53,873 nucleotides of DNA. It comes from Xenorhabdus yunnanensis (GTDB lineage: Bacteria; Pseudomonadota; Gammaproteobacteria; Enterobacterales; Enterobacteriaceae). A program made the position numbers and the translations under genes. Positions 17,660-26,518 of the stretch are shown here, piece after piece. Numbering within the stretch: position 1 is the first letter of the stretch; each line of letters opens with the position of its first letter. Location of the stretch: the NCBI RefSeq assembly GCF_028598805.1, contig NZ_JAQRFI010000031.1, forward strand, positions 1-53,873, written 5' to 3'. The notes under the pieces are model-generated. The model ran no database searches. It saw nothing but the letters and a program-made list of their open reading frames with translations, and was not told where the DNA came from.

Positions 17660-18862
17660 ATGGAAAAATTTGATGTAGTTGTTATTGGTGCTGGCGCTGC
17701 TGGCTTATTCTGTGCTGCGCAGGCAGGACAAGCCGGATTAAACGTTCTGGTACTGGATAACGGCAAAAAAGCAGGCCGCAAGATTTTGATGTCCGGTGGA
17801 GGACGTTGCAATTTTACCAACATGTATACCGAGCCGGCGGCATTCCTTTCTGCCAATCCCCATTTTTGTAAGTCAGCACTTGCTCGCTATACCCAGTGGG
17901 ATTTTATTGATCTTGTACAACGCCATGGCATCCCCTATCACGAAAAAACATTGGGGCAGCTTTTCTGTGATGATTCAGCTCAACAAATTATAGACCTACT
18001 TTTAAAAGAGTGTGAAACAGGGCAAGTCACTATTCGATTGCGCAGTGAAGTCACTCATATCGAAAAGAAAGAGCAGGGTTTTATCATTGCAGCGGCAGGA
18101 AAACAAGTAAGTGCACACTCACTTGTTGTGGCATCCGGTGGATTGTCCATGCCCGGATTGGGAGCCTCTCCTCTTGGTTACCGTATCGCAGAGCAATTTG
18201 GACTCAATATCCTGCCTACGCGTGCAGCATTAGTTCCCTTTACCCTACATAAACCGCTACTGGATCAACTTCAAACTCTCTCCGGTGTCGCAGTTCCTTC
18301 CGTTGTAACTGCAAAAGATGGCACAGTATTCAGGGAAAATATTTTGTTCACCCATCGCGGTCTTTCCGGCCCCGCTATTTTGCAGATTTCCAGCTATTGG
18401 CAGCCTGGTGAATATGTGAGTGTTAACTTACTTCCTGACATGGATTTGGAAAGTTTTCTGGATAAAGAACGGGAATCTCATCCCAATCAGAGTTTGAAAA
18501 ATACCCTGTCTAAATTACTGCCTAAGCGTTTAGTCGAGTGTTTGCAGTCTCTTGGGCAATTGCCGGAGCTGTCTCTGAAACAACTTAATTCCGCACAGAA
18601 AAAAGAGCTGCTCACCACCCTGCAATGCTGGCAGGTACAACCGAATGGTACAGAAGGCTACCGCACGGCGGAAGTCACTCTTGGCGGAGTGGATACTAAT
18701 GAGTTGTCATCAAAAACGATGGAATCTCATAAAGTGAAAGGGTTGTACTTTATTGGAGAAGTAGTCGATGTGACCGGCTGGCTTGGCGGGTATAACTTCC
18801 AATGGGCGTGGAGCTCGGCGTGGGCTTGTGCACAGGCATTAGTTACTACGCAGCAACAATAA
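17660..18862 (+). CDS. yhiN: HI0933/YhiN-type NAD(P)/FAD-dependent oxidoreductase
   Basis: The 400-aa flavoprotein starts EKFDVVVIGAGAAGLFC (dinucleotide-binding GxGxxG), then GRKILMSGGGRCNFTN, a family signature. The C-terminus KGLYFIGEVVDVTGWLGG and GYNFQWAWSSAWACAQAL closes the FAD fold. Length fits E. coli YhiN (400). Its substrate is unknown; it is divergent from pitA as in E. coli. Confidence 0.93.
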   Translation: MEKFDVVVIGAGAAGLFCAAQAGQAGLNVLVLDNGKKAGRKILMSGGGRCNFTNMYTEPAAFLSANPHFCKSALARYTQWDFIDLVQRHGIPYHEKTLGQLFCDDSAQQIIDLLLKECETGQVTIRLRSEVTHIEKKEQGFIIAAAGKQVSAHSLVVASGGLSMPGLGASPLGYRIAEQFGLNILPTRAALVPFTLHKPLLDQLQTLSGVAVPSVVTAKDGTVFRENILFTHRGLSGPAILQISSYWQPGEYVSVNLLPDMDLESFLDKERESHPNQSLKNTLSKLLPKRLVECLQSLGQLPELSLKQLNSAQKKELLTTLQCWQVQPNGTEGYRTAEVTLGGVDTNELSSKTMESHKVKGLYFIGEVVDVTGWLGGYNFQWAWSSAWACAQALVTTQQQ

Positions 18863-19552
18863 AGATTACCAATACCATTTCATAAGTGGAACTAAAAATA
18901 AAATAATGCGAATTGGTAGTTAAGCAATGGCCTGTCTATCAGCTATTCCAGCATTGAGGTAACCGGATAATCTGACCATTAACGGTTTTCTAGGTGTCAA
19001 CTCTATACCGCCGAAAAAAGCTGGAAGGTTATCCAAAGTCTTCCAGCTTTAATAACCTACCGATCTGTACCTTATCTAAAAAAGTTCAAATTTAGACACC
19101 GCATCCTACCATAACCATACTTTCAGTGCGTATAAAACGTCATTCGCGTGTCAAAAGAAATTTAAACCAATTATCACATAATAATAAATAATGAAATAAG
19201 TGTATTAAATAATAATTGCGCCAAATACAAAAACAACACAAAACATTAGAAAAACAATTTGATTGTTACCATTTGGTTTGGAATAATGCGCCCCGCAAAC
19301 ACAGAACTGACATTAACTATAAAAATGGCAAAAAACACCAATAATTATCCATAAAATCGCTATATTGTGGAAAAATAGACTTACTTACTGTCAGAAACCA
19401 ACGCATCATCCTCCAACAAAGCCCAAAGATTTAATTAAAATAGGCACTTTTATTCATTAGATTAAATAATAGGTAAAGCCTATCAAAAATTATTACTCTC
19501 AATAGAAGAATAAATAATTTAATTAATAACCCTTTGTAGCGATTACTGAAGA
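18863..19552 (+). promoter_or_regulatory. 690-bp gene-free leader before the LuxE/LuxC-like operon
   Basis: No credible gene is seen. A perfect inverted repeat lies at 19018-19050. From about 19140 to the ATG at 19553 the DNA is very AT-rich, unlike the operon that follows. It should contain the operon's promoter and perhaps a long untranslated leader; I cannot single out one promoter. Confidence 0.5.
19018..19050 (+). terminator. hairpin after yhiN, probable terminator
   Basis: AAAGCTGGAAG and CTTCCAGCTTT are perfect 11-bp arms around an 11-nt loop, with only a short T-run as part of the stem. It is 155 bp after yhiN. It could end yhiN transcription or act on the leader of the next operon. 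Confidence 0.5.
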
Positions 19553-20695
19553 ATGAGTGTTAATATGCAAAACTTACCTCACGTCAAAGCACTGTGTGCT
19601 ATCACACATCCTTACCGTGCTTGTGCCGAATATGACGCATTATTTACTAACGCTATGCGTGAATTGACGCTATACCACTGTGAACATACCTCTGGTTATG
19701 AGCAGTGGCTGGCAGATCATGGTCTGGATAAACAAGCGATAATGACGCTGGATGACTGGTCAACTCTGCCTTTGCTATTTGCCAATTATTTCAAGCGTAA
19801 TCTGATACTCAGTGATAATGCACGAGATGCGCTGGAACTGACCTCTTCCGGCACCACCGGACAGAAAAGCCGCATGCGCTATGATTCTGAAAGTATTGCA
19901 GCCGCCCAGCATATGGTGGACTGTATTTTTGACTATTATGGCTGGAATACCCCCGATCAACCATGTAACTATCTACTGCTTAGCTACGAACCCGCAGGTA
20001 CCATCACTCTGGGCACGGCCTACACTGATCAGTTCCTGTGCAAATATGCTCCCGTAAATCGGGCCTACTATGCTCTGCGCCATAACGGGCAAGGTAATGA
20101 ATTCGATCCCTTCGGTACAATTACCGCACTCCAGCAATTTGCTCAGGAAGAATTACCTGTGCGTATCTTCGGCTTCCCTGCCTTTTTGTGGTTTACCCTG
20201 CAAAGAATGGAGCAAATGGGACTGCCTGCACTGAAATTACATCCTGAATCACTGGTTTTCCTCGGCGGAGGCTGGAAAACACATGCCGATAAATCCATTC
20301 CTAAAAAAGAATTGTATCAACGGTTGACCGAACAACTGGGTATTCCTGATATTCGCTGTCGTGATGGTTATGGTTCAGTTGAACATCCAGTACCTTATGT
20401 TGAATGTTCTCACCATAATTTTCATATCCCAGTCTATGCCCGCGCATATGTACGCCATACCGCCAATTTGACGTGCCAACCTTATGGAGAGCCGGGCTTT
20501 CTGCATTTTACATCTCCTTATATCACTTCCTGCCCAGCCCACAGCATAGTCACCAGTGACTTGGCCGTGCTGCATTCCGGCAAAAGCTGTGGTTGTGAAC
20601 TTGAAACAGACTGGTTTGAACTACTTGGCCGAGCAGGTACCAGCAAAAGCCGTAGTTGTGCCATTGCCGCTGCAGAATTGATTAAGAGATCTTGA
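19553..20695 (+). CDS. LuxE-like acyl-protein synthetase / acyl-AMP ligase
   Basis: The 380-aa protein belongs to the LuxE branch of adenylate-forming enzymes. The nucleotide-binding loop ELTSSGTTGQKS is at 95-106, followed by family stretches such as LGGGWKTH and RDGYGSVEHPVPY. The C-terminus ends SRSCAIAAAELIKRS; C369 is placed like the near-terminal cysteine that LuxE acylates. LuxE activates a fatty acid as acyl-AMP and hands the acyl group to LuxC for reduction. It is the first gene of a four-gene unit, 1 bp from the next gene. There are no luciferase (luxAB) or luxD genes here, so the acyl aldehyde would have another use. Substrate unknown. Confidence 0.78.
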   Translation: MSVNMQNLPHVKALCAITHPYRACAEYDALFTNAMRELTLYHCEHTSGYEQWLADHGLDKQAIMTLDDWSTLPLLFANYFKRNLILSDNARDALELTSSGTTGQKSRMRYDSESIAAAQHMVDCIFDYYGWNTPDQPCNYLLLSYEPAGTITLGTAYTDQFLCKYAPVNRAYYALRHNGQGNEFDPFGTITALQQFAQEELPVRIFGFPAFLWFTLQRMEQMGLPALKLHPESLVFLGGGWKTHADKSIPKKELYQRLTEQLGIPDIRCRDGYGSVEHPVPYVECSHHNFHIPVYARAYVRHTANLTCQPYGEPGFLHFTSPYITSCPAHSIVTSDLAVLHSGKSCGCELETDWFELLGRAGTSKSRSCAIAAAELIKRS

Positions 20696-20696
20696 T

Positions 20697-23168
20697 ATGT
20701 CTTCCGTAAATACCGTTTCTACAAAAATAATGAATAACCCGGTTTCTTCAAATCCTTTAGCAGGACAAGAACCGTTAGCAGGACAAGAGCAGTTGGCCGG
20801 ACAAAAAATCGCGAAATTACGTGAGTATTTACCTGAGCTGCTGACACACCCCCATACTTCTGAGCAGGTACTTGATTGCGCGCAACGCTTTGCTGAATAT
20901 CTTTCCAATCTGAGTGAACATCCTCTGTTTGATGCCCAGACTCGGGAAGCGCTTATCGCTTTTTGCCAACGCAAAGCGCTGGAAACCAAACTGGCGCGGG
21001 AACTCGGACAAAATGCTTTTTCGCTGCGTCGATTCGATTATAACCAGAATCGATATGAGGCTTGGAAACCATTGGGATTGGTCGTCCATATTACGCCTTC
21101 CAATGCTGAACTTCTGCCCTTTATGGCGGTGATAGAGAGTTTGCTGGTGGGTAATATTAACTGGTTACGCCCGAGCAGCAGCGATAACGGGTTTAGTGCA
21201 CAACTTCTGGCAGAATTTTTAGCCCACGATATTTCAGGTGATTTAGCTAATCGGGTAGCAGTATTGCCGTTGCCAGTGACACAATTAGCAGAATTGTTCA
21301 GTCAGGCCGATGCGGTTTCTGCTTGGGGAAGCGACTCATCTCTGGCATCCATTCGTGCTCAACTGCCCGCAGGTTGCCGCTGGATAGACTGGGGACATCG
21401 CATCAGTATTGCTTGGTTGAGTCCTGAAGCCGCCGATGATGCCCAATTGGATGCCTTGGCTGATGATATCTGTTGTTATGACCAACAAGCCTGCTCCAGC
21501 CCCCAATGTTTACTGATCGATAGCGATGATCCTGAAGTTTTAAAACATATCGGACAACGCATGGCTGCCGCCCTGCAACGTCGTGCCGGATTGCATCCAG
21601 CCATGAAACAGGATATTCAGGAAGCTGCTGAAATTACGACTCAAACGGCTTTCCAACAACTTGATTTCGCGTTTACACAAGTACATGGTGAAATATGGCG
21701 CACCGACGGATGGCGGGTGATATGGCGACACGAAGAGGAATTGGCGGCTTCTCCTCTGTTCCGTACATTGCAAATACGCCCTGCTCCGCGTCAGCATCTG
21801 TGTTCTATTTTGCAGCCTTGGCGTAATCATCTGCAAAGCTGTGCTTTGATTACCCGTCAAGAGCATATCACCGAAATGAGCCATACTTTGTTTGCTGCGG
21901 GCATCAGTCGCATCACTCCGGCAGGTCAGATGCATGGCGGCTATAGTGGTGAGCCACATGATGGTGTCTACGCACTATCACGCCTTACCAAACGAGTATC
22001 TGTCAGCCTTGCTCCTGAGTTAATGGCGGGCTGTGCTCATCTTGATGTTTCTCCGTCTCGTCCACGTGGGTTAGAAAATCTTCCGGTCATGAATAAGGCC
22101 GATTTTCAAGCGTTGGTTCCCAATGATAAAGCCCGCCTGTTTTTCCGCAGTGGTGGCGGCAGTGGTGCGCCTAAACTGGCCGCTTATAGCTACCATGATT
22201 ACCACAGGCAAATGCAGGCAGCCGCCGATGGCGTATTCGCCTCAGGGCTTGAACCCGCAACCGATCGCGTCATGAACCTGTTATATGGCGGGAAATTGTA
22301 CGGCGGCATGATGAGCTTTTTCACCATTCTGGATAAATTGGATGTAGCGCAATATCCAATGGGCGGCCCTGCTGATAATGACTTTAGTGAAATCGCTGAT
22401 TTTATCGTGAGTCAGCGCATCAATACGCTGGTAGGAATGCCAAGCACATTACATCGGTTATTTCTGAATGAAGCCACCAAATTGCGCCAGTATGGCGGCA
22501 TTCGTAAGCTCTTCTTGGGTGGTGAACACCTTAATATGAGCCAACGGAATTTCCTGACCAGTTTTGGCGTTACCCTGATATGTTCAACAATTTACGGTTC
22601 AGTCGATGCCGGCCCCGTGGGTCATGCGTGCGCAGCCAGCGAGGATGGAGTTTTCCATTTAATGGCTGATACCCAATGGCTGGAAATTCTCAATATAGAG
22701 AATGATCAACCCGTAGCAGATGGCGAAACCGGACGTCTGATATTTACTTCCCTCCACCGGGAGGCACAACCCGTTCAGCGCTACGATTTAGGAGATCTCG
22801 GCTGTTGGATTAACCAACCTTGTTCTTGTGGCTTGACTTCACCGCGCTTCCGACTTAAAGGGCGTAATGGCTCCCTGCTGCGCGTAGGCAGTATTTTTAT
22901 CAACTTTGCTGATTTGTCCGAACAACTGGCATTGCCAGTGCAATGGATAATCGATCATAACCGCGATGGTATCGATGGAATTCAGCTATTGGTTGATCAT
23001 GCTGAGCCCGCTAAAGTGCGCCAGAACATATTGAAAGATCCCAAAATTACCGAAGTTGTTGAAGGAAACCTCCTGAATTTAGACGTTATTTCCACTTCAA
23101 CTGCTGATTTTCGCCGGAATGAACATAGTGGGAAAACACCATTGTTAATCGACTTGCGTAAATATTAA
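20697..23168 (+). CDS. LuxC-like acyl-CoA/acyl-protein reductase fused to an AMP-ligase-like domain
   Basis: An unusual 823-aa two-part protein. Residues 40-440 look like LuxC of the aldehyde dehydrogenase superfamily: GLVVHITPSNAELLPF, the SAWGSD stretch, and the nucleophile segment QQACSSPQC with C266. Residues 460-823 resemble a PaaK/LuxE-like adenylate-forming domain: LFFRSGGGSGAPKLA at 481-495, TIYGSVDAGPVG, and the RYDLGDLG hinge. LuxC alone is about 480 aa, so this is a fusion. Near the N-terminus LAGQE is repeated three times (21-36). Expected chemistry is activation of a carboxylic acid and NADPH reduction to an aldehyde. It lies tightly between the LuxE-like gene and a third ligase-like gene. 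The product is unknown to me. Confidence 0.75.
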   Translation: MSSVNTVSTKIMNNPVSSNPLAGQEPLAGQEQLAGQKIAKLREYLPELLTHPHTSEQVLDCAQRFAEYLSNLSEHPLFDAQTREALIAFCQRKALETKLARELGQNAFSLRRFDYNQNRYEAWKPLGLVVHITPSNAELLPFMAVIESLLVGNINWLRPSSSDNGFSAQLLAEFLAHDISGDLANRVAVLPLPVTQLAELFSQADAVSAWGSDSSLASIRAQLPAGCRWIDWGHRISIAWLSPEAADDAQLDALADDICCYDQQACSSPQCLLIDSDDPEVLKHIGQRMAAALQRRAGLHPAMKQDIQEAAEITTQTAFQQLDFAFTQVHGEIWRTDGWRVIWRHEEELAASPLFRTLQIRPAPRQHLCSILQPWRNHLQSCALITRQEHITEMSHTLFAAGISRITPAGQMHGGYSGEPHDGVYALSRLTKRVSVSLAPELMAGCAHLDVSPSRPRGLENLPVMNKADFQALVPNDKARLFFRSGGGSGAPKLAAYSYHDYHRQMQAAADGVFASGLEPATDRVMNLLYGGKLYGGMMSFFTILDKLDVAQYPMGGPADNDFSEIADFIVSQRINTLVGMPSTLHRLFLNEATKLRQYGGIRKLFLGGEHLNMSQRNFLTSFGVTLICSTIYGSVDAGPVGHACAASEDGVFHLMADTQWLEILNIENDQPVADGETGRLIFTSLHREAQPVQRYDLGDLGCWINQPCSCGLTSPRFRLKGRNGSLLRVGSIFINFADLSEQLALPVQWIIDHNRDGIDGIQLLVDHAEPAKVRQNILKDPKITEVVEGNLLNLDVISTSTADFRRNEHSGKTPLLIDLRKY
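20758..20808 (+). repeat. 18-bp in-frame tandem triplication
   Basis: Three near-copies of an 18-bp unit (TTAGCAGGACAAGAACCG and variants) encode LAGQEP, LAGQEQ and LAGQK at the N-terminus of the reductase-ligase fusion. The repeat lies in a probably disordered leader before the reductase domain. Confidence 0.85.
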
Positions 23169-23183
23169 TTGAGTAAAATTAAG

Positions 23184-24428
23184 ATGATGACCAGAACGAC
23201 ATTGATTGATTTGCTCTATCATGCACGTGAGCATTCTGCTTATTACCGAGAGCTCTATAAGTCGATTCCCGATAATTGGACTCTGGAAGATTTGCCACTC
23301 GTGGAACCCAGTGATTACTGGGCACATTCAAACGACTTACAAAAATGGCCCGTGTTGACTGCACCGCTGGAAGGCGGTCATGTATTTAAAACGGGTGGCT
23401 CAACCAGTGATGGGCGCTTGTCAGTTTTCAGTCAACAAGAATGGACAGCATTCATTGATTCCTTTGGTCAAGGTATTGCCCGCCAATTAAAGACTGGGGA
23501 TCGGGTGGCTAATCTGTTTTTTGCTGGTGATCTTTATACCAGCTTTATATTTATCCATGGCGCATTATCGAATGCGCCACTCCCCATATTGGAATTTCCT
23601 TTCACCTGTAAGGTCGAGGATGAATTGCTGGTTAACAATATCCACCTTCACAACATTAATGTGTTGGCGGGTGTACCGGTTCAGTTAATCCGCCTGGCCC
23701 ACTACCTGAAAGATACAGGGCAAACATTGCCGATGGTGGAGACTATCCTTTACGGTGGGGAAAGTTTGTTTGATTCGCAGATCGCAATCATACGACAAGT
23801 TTTCCCTCAGGCTCGTTTAGGTTCAATCGGTTGTGCCAGTGTCGATGCCGGCTTGATCGGCTATGCTGATCCAGGATGCAAACAGGGGGAACATCGAGTA
23901 TTTAGTAACGACACCATTATTGAAATCGTAGATGAAATAAATCATCAGCCGATTACTGAGCCGGGTAAACGTGGCCTATTAGTTGTCACTAACCTGCAAC
24001 GACGACTCATGCCTGTAATCCGCTATCCTACTGGTGATATGGCTTGCTGGTGCGAGTCAGAGCAGGCAGACCGTAAATTCGCTTTGCAGGGACGTGCAAA
24101 TCAGGGCTACCGCATACGATTTGGCACGCTGTCATTATTCCCTGACGATTTAGCGACAGAGCTATCACAACAAACAGAGCTTTTGGCCTGGCAATTGGAG
24201 CTGAGCCAGAAGGCGGGGCAAGATCAAATCCGATTATTGGTGGCAAGCCTGCAAGCGGTAGATATTGATACAATACGCCATAGGGTGATGACTGCTTTCC
24301 CAAATCTGGACAAAATTTGCATACACCAAAATATGCTGGAGATCGTGCAAACCAATATTGATGGTATGTATACACATCCACGTTCAGGTAAATTGCAGCG
24401 AGTTGTGGATCTGCGTAGTTATAACTAA
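23184..24428 (+). CDS. PaaK/CoF-synthetase-like adenylate-forming protein
   Basis: I chose the ATG at 23184 (414 aa); a TTG at 23169, directly after the previous stop, would add five residues. N-terminal HAREHSAYYRELYKS is typical of PaaK-like ligases. The nucleotide loop appears as FKTGGSTSDGRLSVF (about 68-82), and GSIGCASVDAGLIGY and VIRYPTGDMACW follow. The C-terminal region ends HPRSGKLQRVVDL, where the catalytic lysine could be. The usual loop lysine is not present in the standard place, so activity is uncertain. Third gene of the operon. Substrate unknown. Confidence 0.7.
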   Translation: MMTRTTLIDLLYHAREHSAYYRELYKSIPDNWTLEDLPLVEPSDYWAHSNDLQKWPVLTAPLEGGHVFKTGGSTSDGRLSVFSQQEWTAFIDSFGQGIARQLKTGDRVANLFFAGDLYTSFIFIHGALSNAPLPILEFPFTCKVEDELLVNNIHLHNINVLAGVPVQLIRLAHYLKDTGQTLPMVETILYGGESLFDSQIAIIRQVFPQARLGSIGCASVDAGLIGYADPGCKQGEHRVFSNDTIIEIVDEINHQPITEPGKRGLLVVTNLQRRLMPVIRYPTGDMACWCESEQADRKFALQGRANQGYRIRFGTLSLFPDDLATELSQQTELLAWQLELSQKAGQDQIRLLVASLQAVDIDTIRHRVMTAFPNLDKICIHQNMLEIVQTNIDGMYTHPRSGKLQRVVDLRSYN

Positions 24429-24440
24429 AGGTTGAAATCG

Positions 24441-25382
24441 ATGACTATCTTCCATTCCGCTATTCAGATTCATAGCTACCAGTCAGGCGATGATAAAAAA
24501 ATCAGCCAATTATTCCGTGAAGTTTACGGCGATTCGTATGTCTATCCTGACATCTATCTGCCAAGACTCATCAATGACAACCAAATCACAGGGCAATGGC
24601 ACTCGGCCTTAGCATTCCATCAAGGACGGCTCATTGGTCATGCATCTCTGGTTAAGGATACCATGCAGCAAAATCAGGCAGAGCTGGCACTCATTGCTGT
24701 GTATCCCGATTTTCAAGGTTATGGTGTGGCGAAGTCTCTGGGCAATTATTTATGCGGATATGCGAAAGAACAAGGTTATAATTTGTTGACAATAAAACAG
24801 GTATGTTCACACCCTAAAAGCCAGTACATCGCCCGAAATTTAGGTTTCTATTCGACGGCCCTGATGCTGGATTATGTCGATTCACCATTTGGTTTGCCAG
24901 AACCTGAAAGTATCATTCAGGGCATTTTGCCGCTTAAGTCATTGCCATTACCTAAGCTGAACTGGCCACAGCCTTGGCAAAACTGGGTCTCCCAGATCAG
25001 TCAATATGTTGGCGAGTCATCACTAAATGCACAATCAGCGTATCGGCGTTCCATGATTTCTGAGCCGTTTACCATTAAAAAATCCGGTCGACGTTTGGAG
25101 ATCACTCTATACGATATTCATTCTGATTTTTTATCGGAGGTCATCGATTTCCCCGCCGGACAGTTGATTTATTTGAAACTTCCGGCGTGTGAAGAATCTC
25201 TGGGATTGTGTTCATTGCTCAAAAAAGGCGGTTTCCGATTCGCTGGACTTTGCCCTGACACCCATGATGGATGGCTTTTACTGTGGTTACGAGGCTACCA
25301 ATTGATGCCATATCAATTTCACGACACGGGTACTCAACATCTCTATCAGATGGAATTGGGGGATAGCGAACAATACAGCTAA
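24441..25382 (+). CDS. GNAT-family acyltransferase
   Basis: With the ATG at 24441 the protein has 313 aa; a TTG three codons upstream is less likely. The GNAT acyl-CoA motif A is visible in LALIAVYPDFQGYGVAKSLGNYL (about 92-112), followed by SHPKSQYIARNLGFYS. The part after about 155 is a second, more variable half, possibly a degenerate GNAT fold. It lies 12 bp after the third ligase gene, so it belongs to the same unit, and would transfer an acetyl or acyl group to an amine. It may finish or detoxify the product of the ligase/reductase genes; this is inference. Confidence 0.75.
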   Translation: MTIFHSAIQIHSYQSGDDKKISQLFREVYGDSYVYPDIYLPRLINDNQITGQWHSALAFHQGRLIGHASLVKDTMQQNQAELALIAVYPDFQGYGVAKSLGNYLCGYAKEQGYNLLTIKQVCSHPKSQYIARNLGFYSTALMLDYVDSPFGLPEPESIIQGILPLKSLPLPKLNWPQPWQNWVSQISQYVGESSLNAQSAYRRSMISEPFTIKKSGRRLEITLYDIHSDFLSEVIDFPAGQLIYLKLPACEESLGLCSLLKKGGFRFAGLCPDTHDGWLLLWLRGYQLMPYQFHDTGTQHLYQMELGDSEQYS

Positions 25383-25435
25383 TGTGACTAAACCGCACTT
25401 TTAAACCGTACTTTGAAATTTGATTAAAAAAACAC

Positions 25436-25465
25436 TTTACAAATGATATTGAGAACGATTATCAT
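25436..25465 (+). promoter_or_regulatory. ryhB promoter overlapped by a Fur box
   Basis: TTTACA (25436-25441) and TATCAT (25460-25465) are 18 bp apart. GATATTGAGAACGATTATC (25445-25463) matches the 19-bp Fur consensus at 15 positions and covers the spacer and -10. Fe-Fur would repress this promoter. Confidence 0.85.
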
Positions 25466-25471
25466 TCCTAA

Positions 25472-25573
25472 CACTTTCAGTGCACCACCTTCAGGGTCCA
25501 TGTGAAAGTACGACATTGCTCACATTGCTTCCAGTGTTTACTTTATAGGCCAACTTTATGTTGGCTTTTTTTT
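25472..25573 (+). ncRNA. ryhB: RyhB small RNA
   Basis: The core GAAAGTACGACATTGCTCAC plus ATTGCTTCCAGT (from about 25504) is almost identical to the conserved pairing region of E. coli RyhB. It ends in a GCCAAC/GTTGGC hairpin with nine T residues (25549-25573). It sits next to yhhW, as in E. coli. RyhB, with Hfq, represses iron-using protein messages under iron starvation; the Fur box upstream supports this. The 5' end is inferred from the promoter and is accurate to a few bases. Confidence 0.93.
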
Positions 25574-25688
25574 TGCCTGATATCGCCTCATTTTCGTTCA
25601 AATACTTTGAATTTTTAGATTAAATTTACAATCTTTTATATTTCACTCCTTCAATTAGACTACGAAAAAACATTGAGGGGTTTTGAAA

Positions 25689-26399
25689 ATGATCTACTTA
25701 CGTCGAGCTTCAGAACGAGGCCACGCCAATCACGGCTGGCTGGACAGTTGGCATACTTTTTCATTCGCCAACTACTATGATGCAGATTTCATGGGACTTT
25801 CTGCTCTCAGGGTCATTAATGAAGATGTGATTGACGCTGGTCAGGGATTCGGTATGCACCCTCATAAGGATATGGAGATATTGACTTATGTGCTGTCTGG
25901 CACAGTAGAGCATCAGGACAATATGGGGAACAAAGGGCAAGTGTCTGCGGGAGAATTCCAGATTATGAGTGCTGGAACGGGCATCCGTCATTCAGAATAT
26001 AACCCGCATCATGATAGCCAACTGCATCTTTACCAGATCTGGATCATTCCGGAAAAAACAGGGCTTACTCCCCGTTATGAGCAACGCCGTTTTGAACAAC
26101 ATCGCTTTGATACTACCGAAGGCCGCCAATTAGTTCTCTCTCCCGATGCCCGTGCCGGCTCCCTGAAAATTTTTCAGGATATGACATTATGGCGCTGGTC
26201 ACTAAAAAGCGGCGAAGATGATGAATATCATATAGAAAAAGCAAGAAAAATCTGGATTCAGGTCGTTTTCGGTGAAGTCATGATCAATGGAATACGAGCT
26301 ACCACCAGCGATGGTGTTGCTATCTGGGATGAGTCTCATCTTCAATTAATTACAAACCAAGAAAGTGAAATTCTACTGTTCGACTTGCCATCCAACTGA
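25689..26399 (+). CDS. yhhW: pirin-family protein YhhW (quercetin 2,3-dioxygenase-like)
   Basis: The ATG at 25689 (236 aa, MIYLRRASERGHANHGWLD) matches the E. coli YhhW start; a TTG two codons upstream is not needed, and GAGGGG lies at good distance. The bicupin metal site is formed by HPHKDME and by RHSEYN. E. coli YhhW has quercetinase activity in vitro, though its natural role is unsettled. It lies beside ryhB as in E. coli and ends at the hairpin at 26468. Confidence 0.93.
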   Translation: MIYLRRASERGHANHGWLDSWHTFSFANYYDADFMGLSALRVINEDVIDAGQGFGMHPHKDMEILTYVLSGTVEHQDNMGNKGQVSAGEFQIMSAGTGIRHSEYNPHHDSQLHLYQIWIIPEKTGLTPRYEQRRFEQHRFDTTEGRQLVLSPDARAGSLKIFQDMTLWRWSLKSGEDDEYHIEKARKIWIQVVFGEVMINGIRATTSDGVAIWDESHLQLITNQESEILLFDLPSN

Positions 26400-26467
26400 T
26401 GTTGGGTTTTATTTCACTGAATTTTTTGTCACTGGCTTTCGCGGTATTACGAAATATAAATTAAAAA

Positions 26468-26497
26468 AAGAACTCTATTCGGTGAGATAGAGTTCTT
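26468..26497. terminator. bidirectional terminator between yhhW and pckA
   Basis: AAGAACTCTAT and ATAGAGTTCTT are perfect 11-bp arms around an 8-nt loop, flanked by an A-run on the left (a T-tract for the minus strand). Confidence 0.8.
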
Positions 26498-26518
26498 TCA
26501 TGGAAAACTTAAATTTAA

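Noticed and set aside
19553-24428. A true lux (bioluminescence) operon
   Set aside because: No luxA, luxB or luxD genes are present and the LuxC-like part is fused to a ligase domain.
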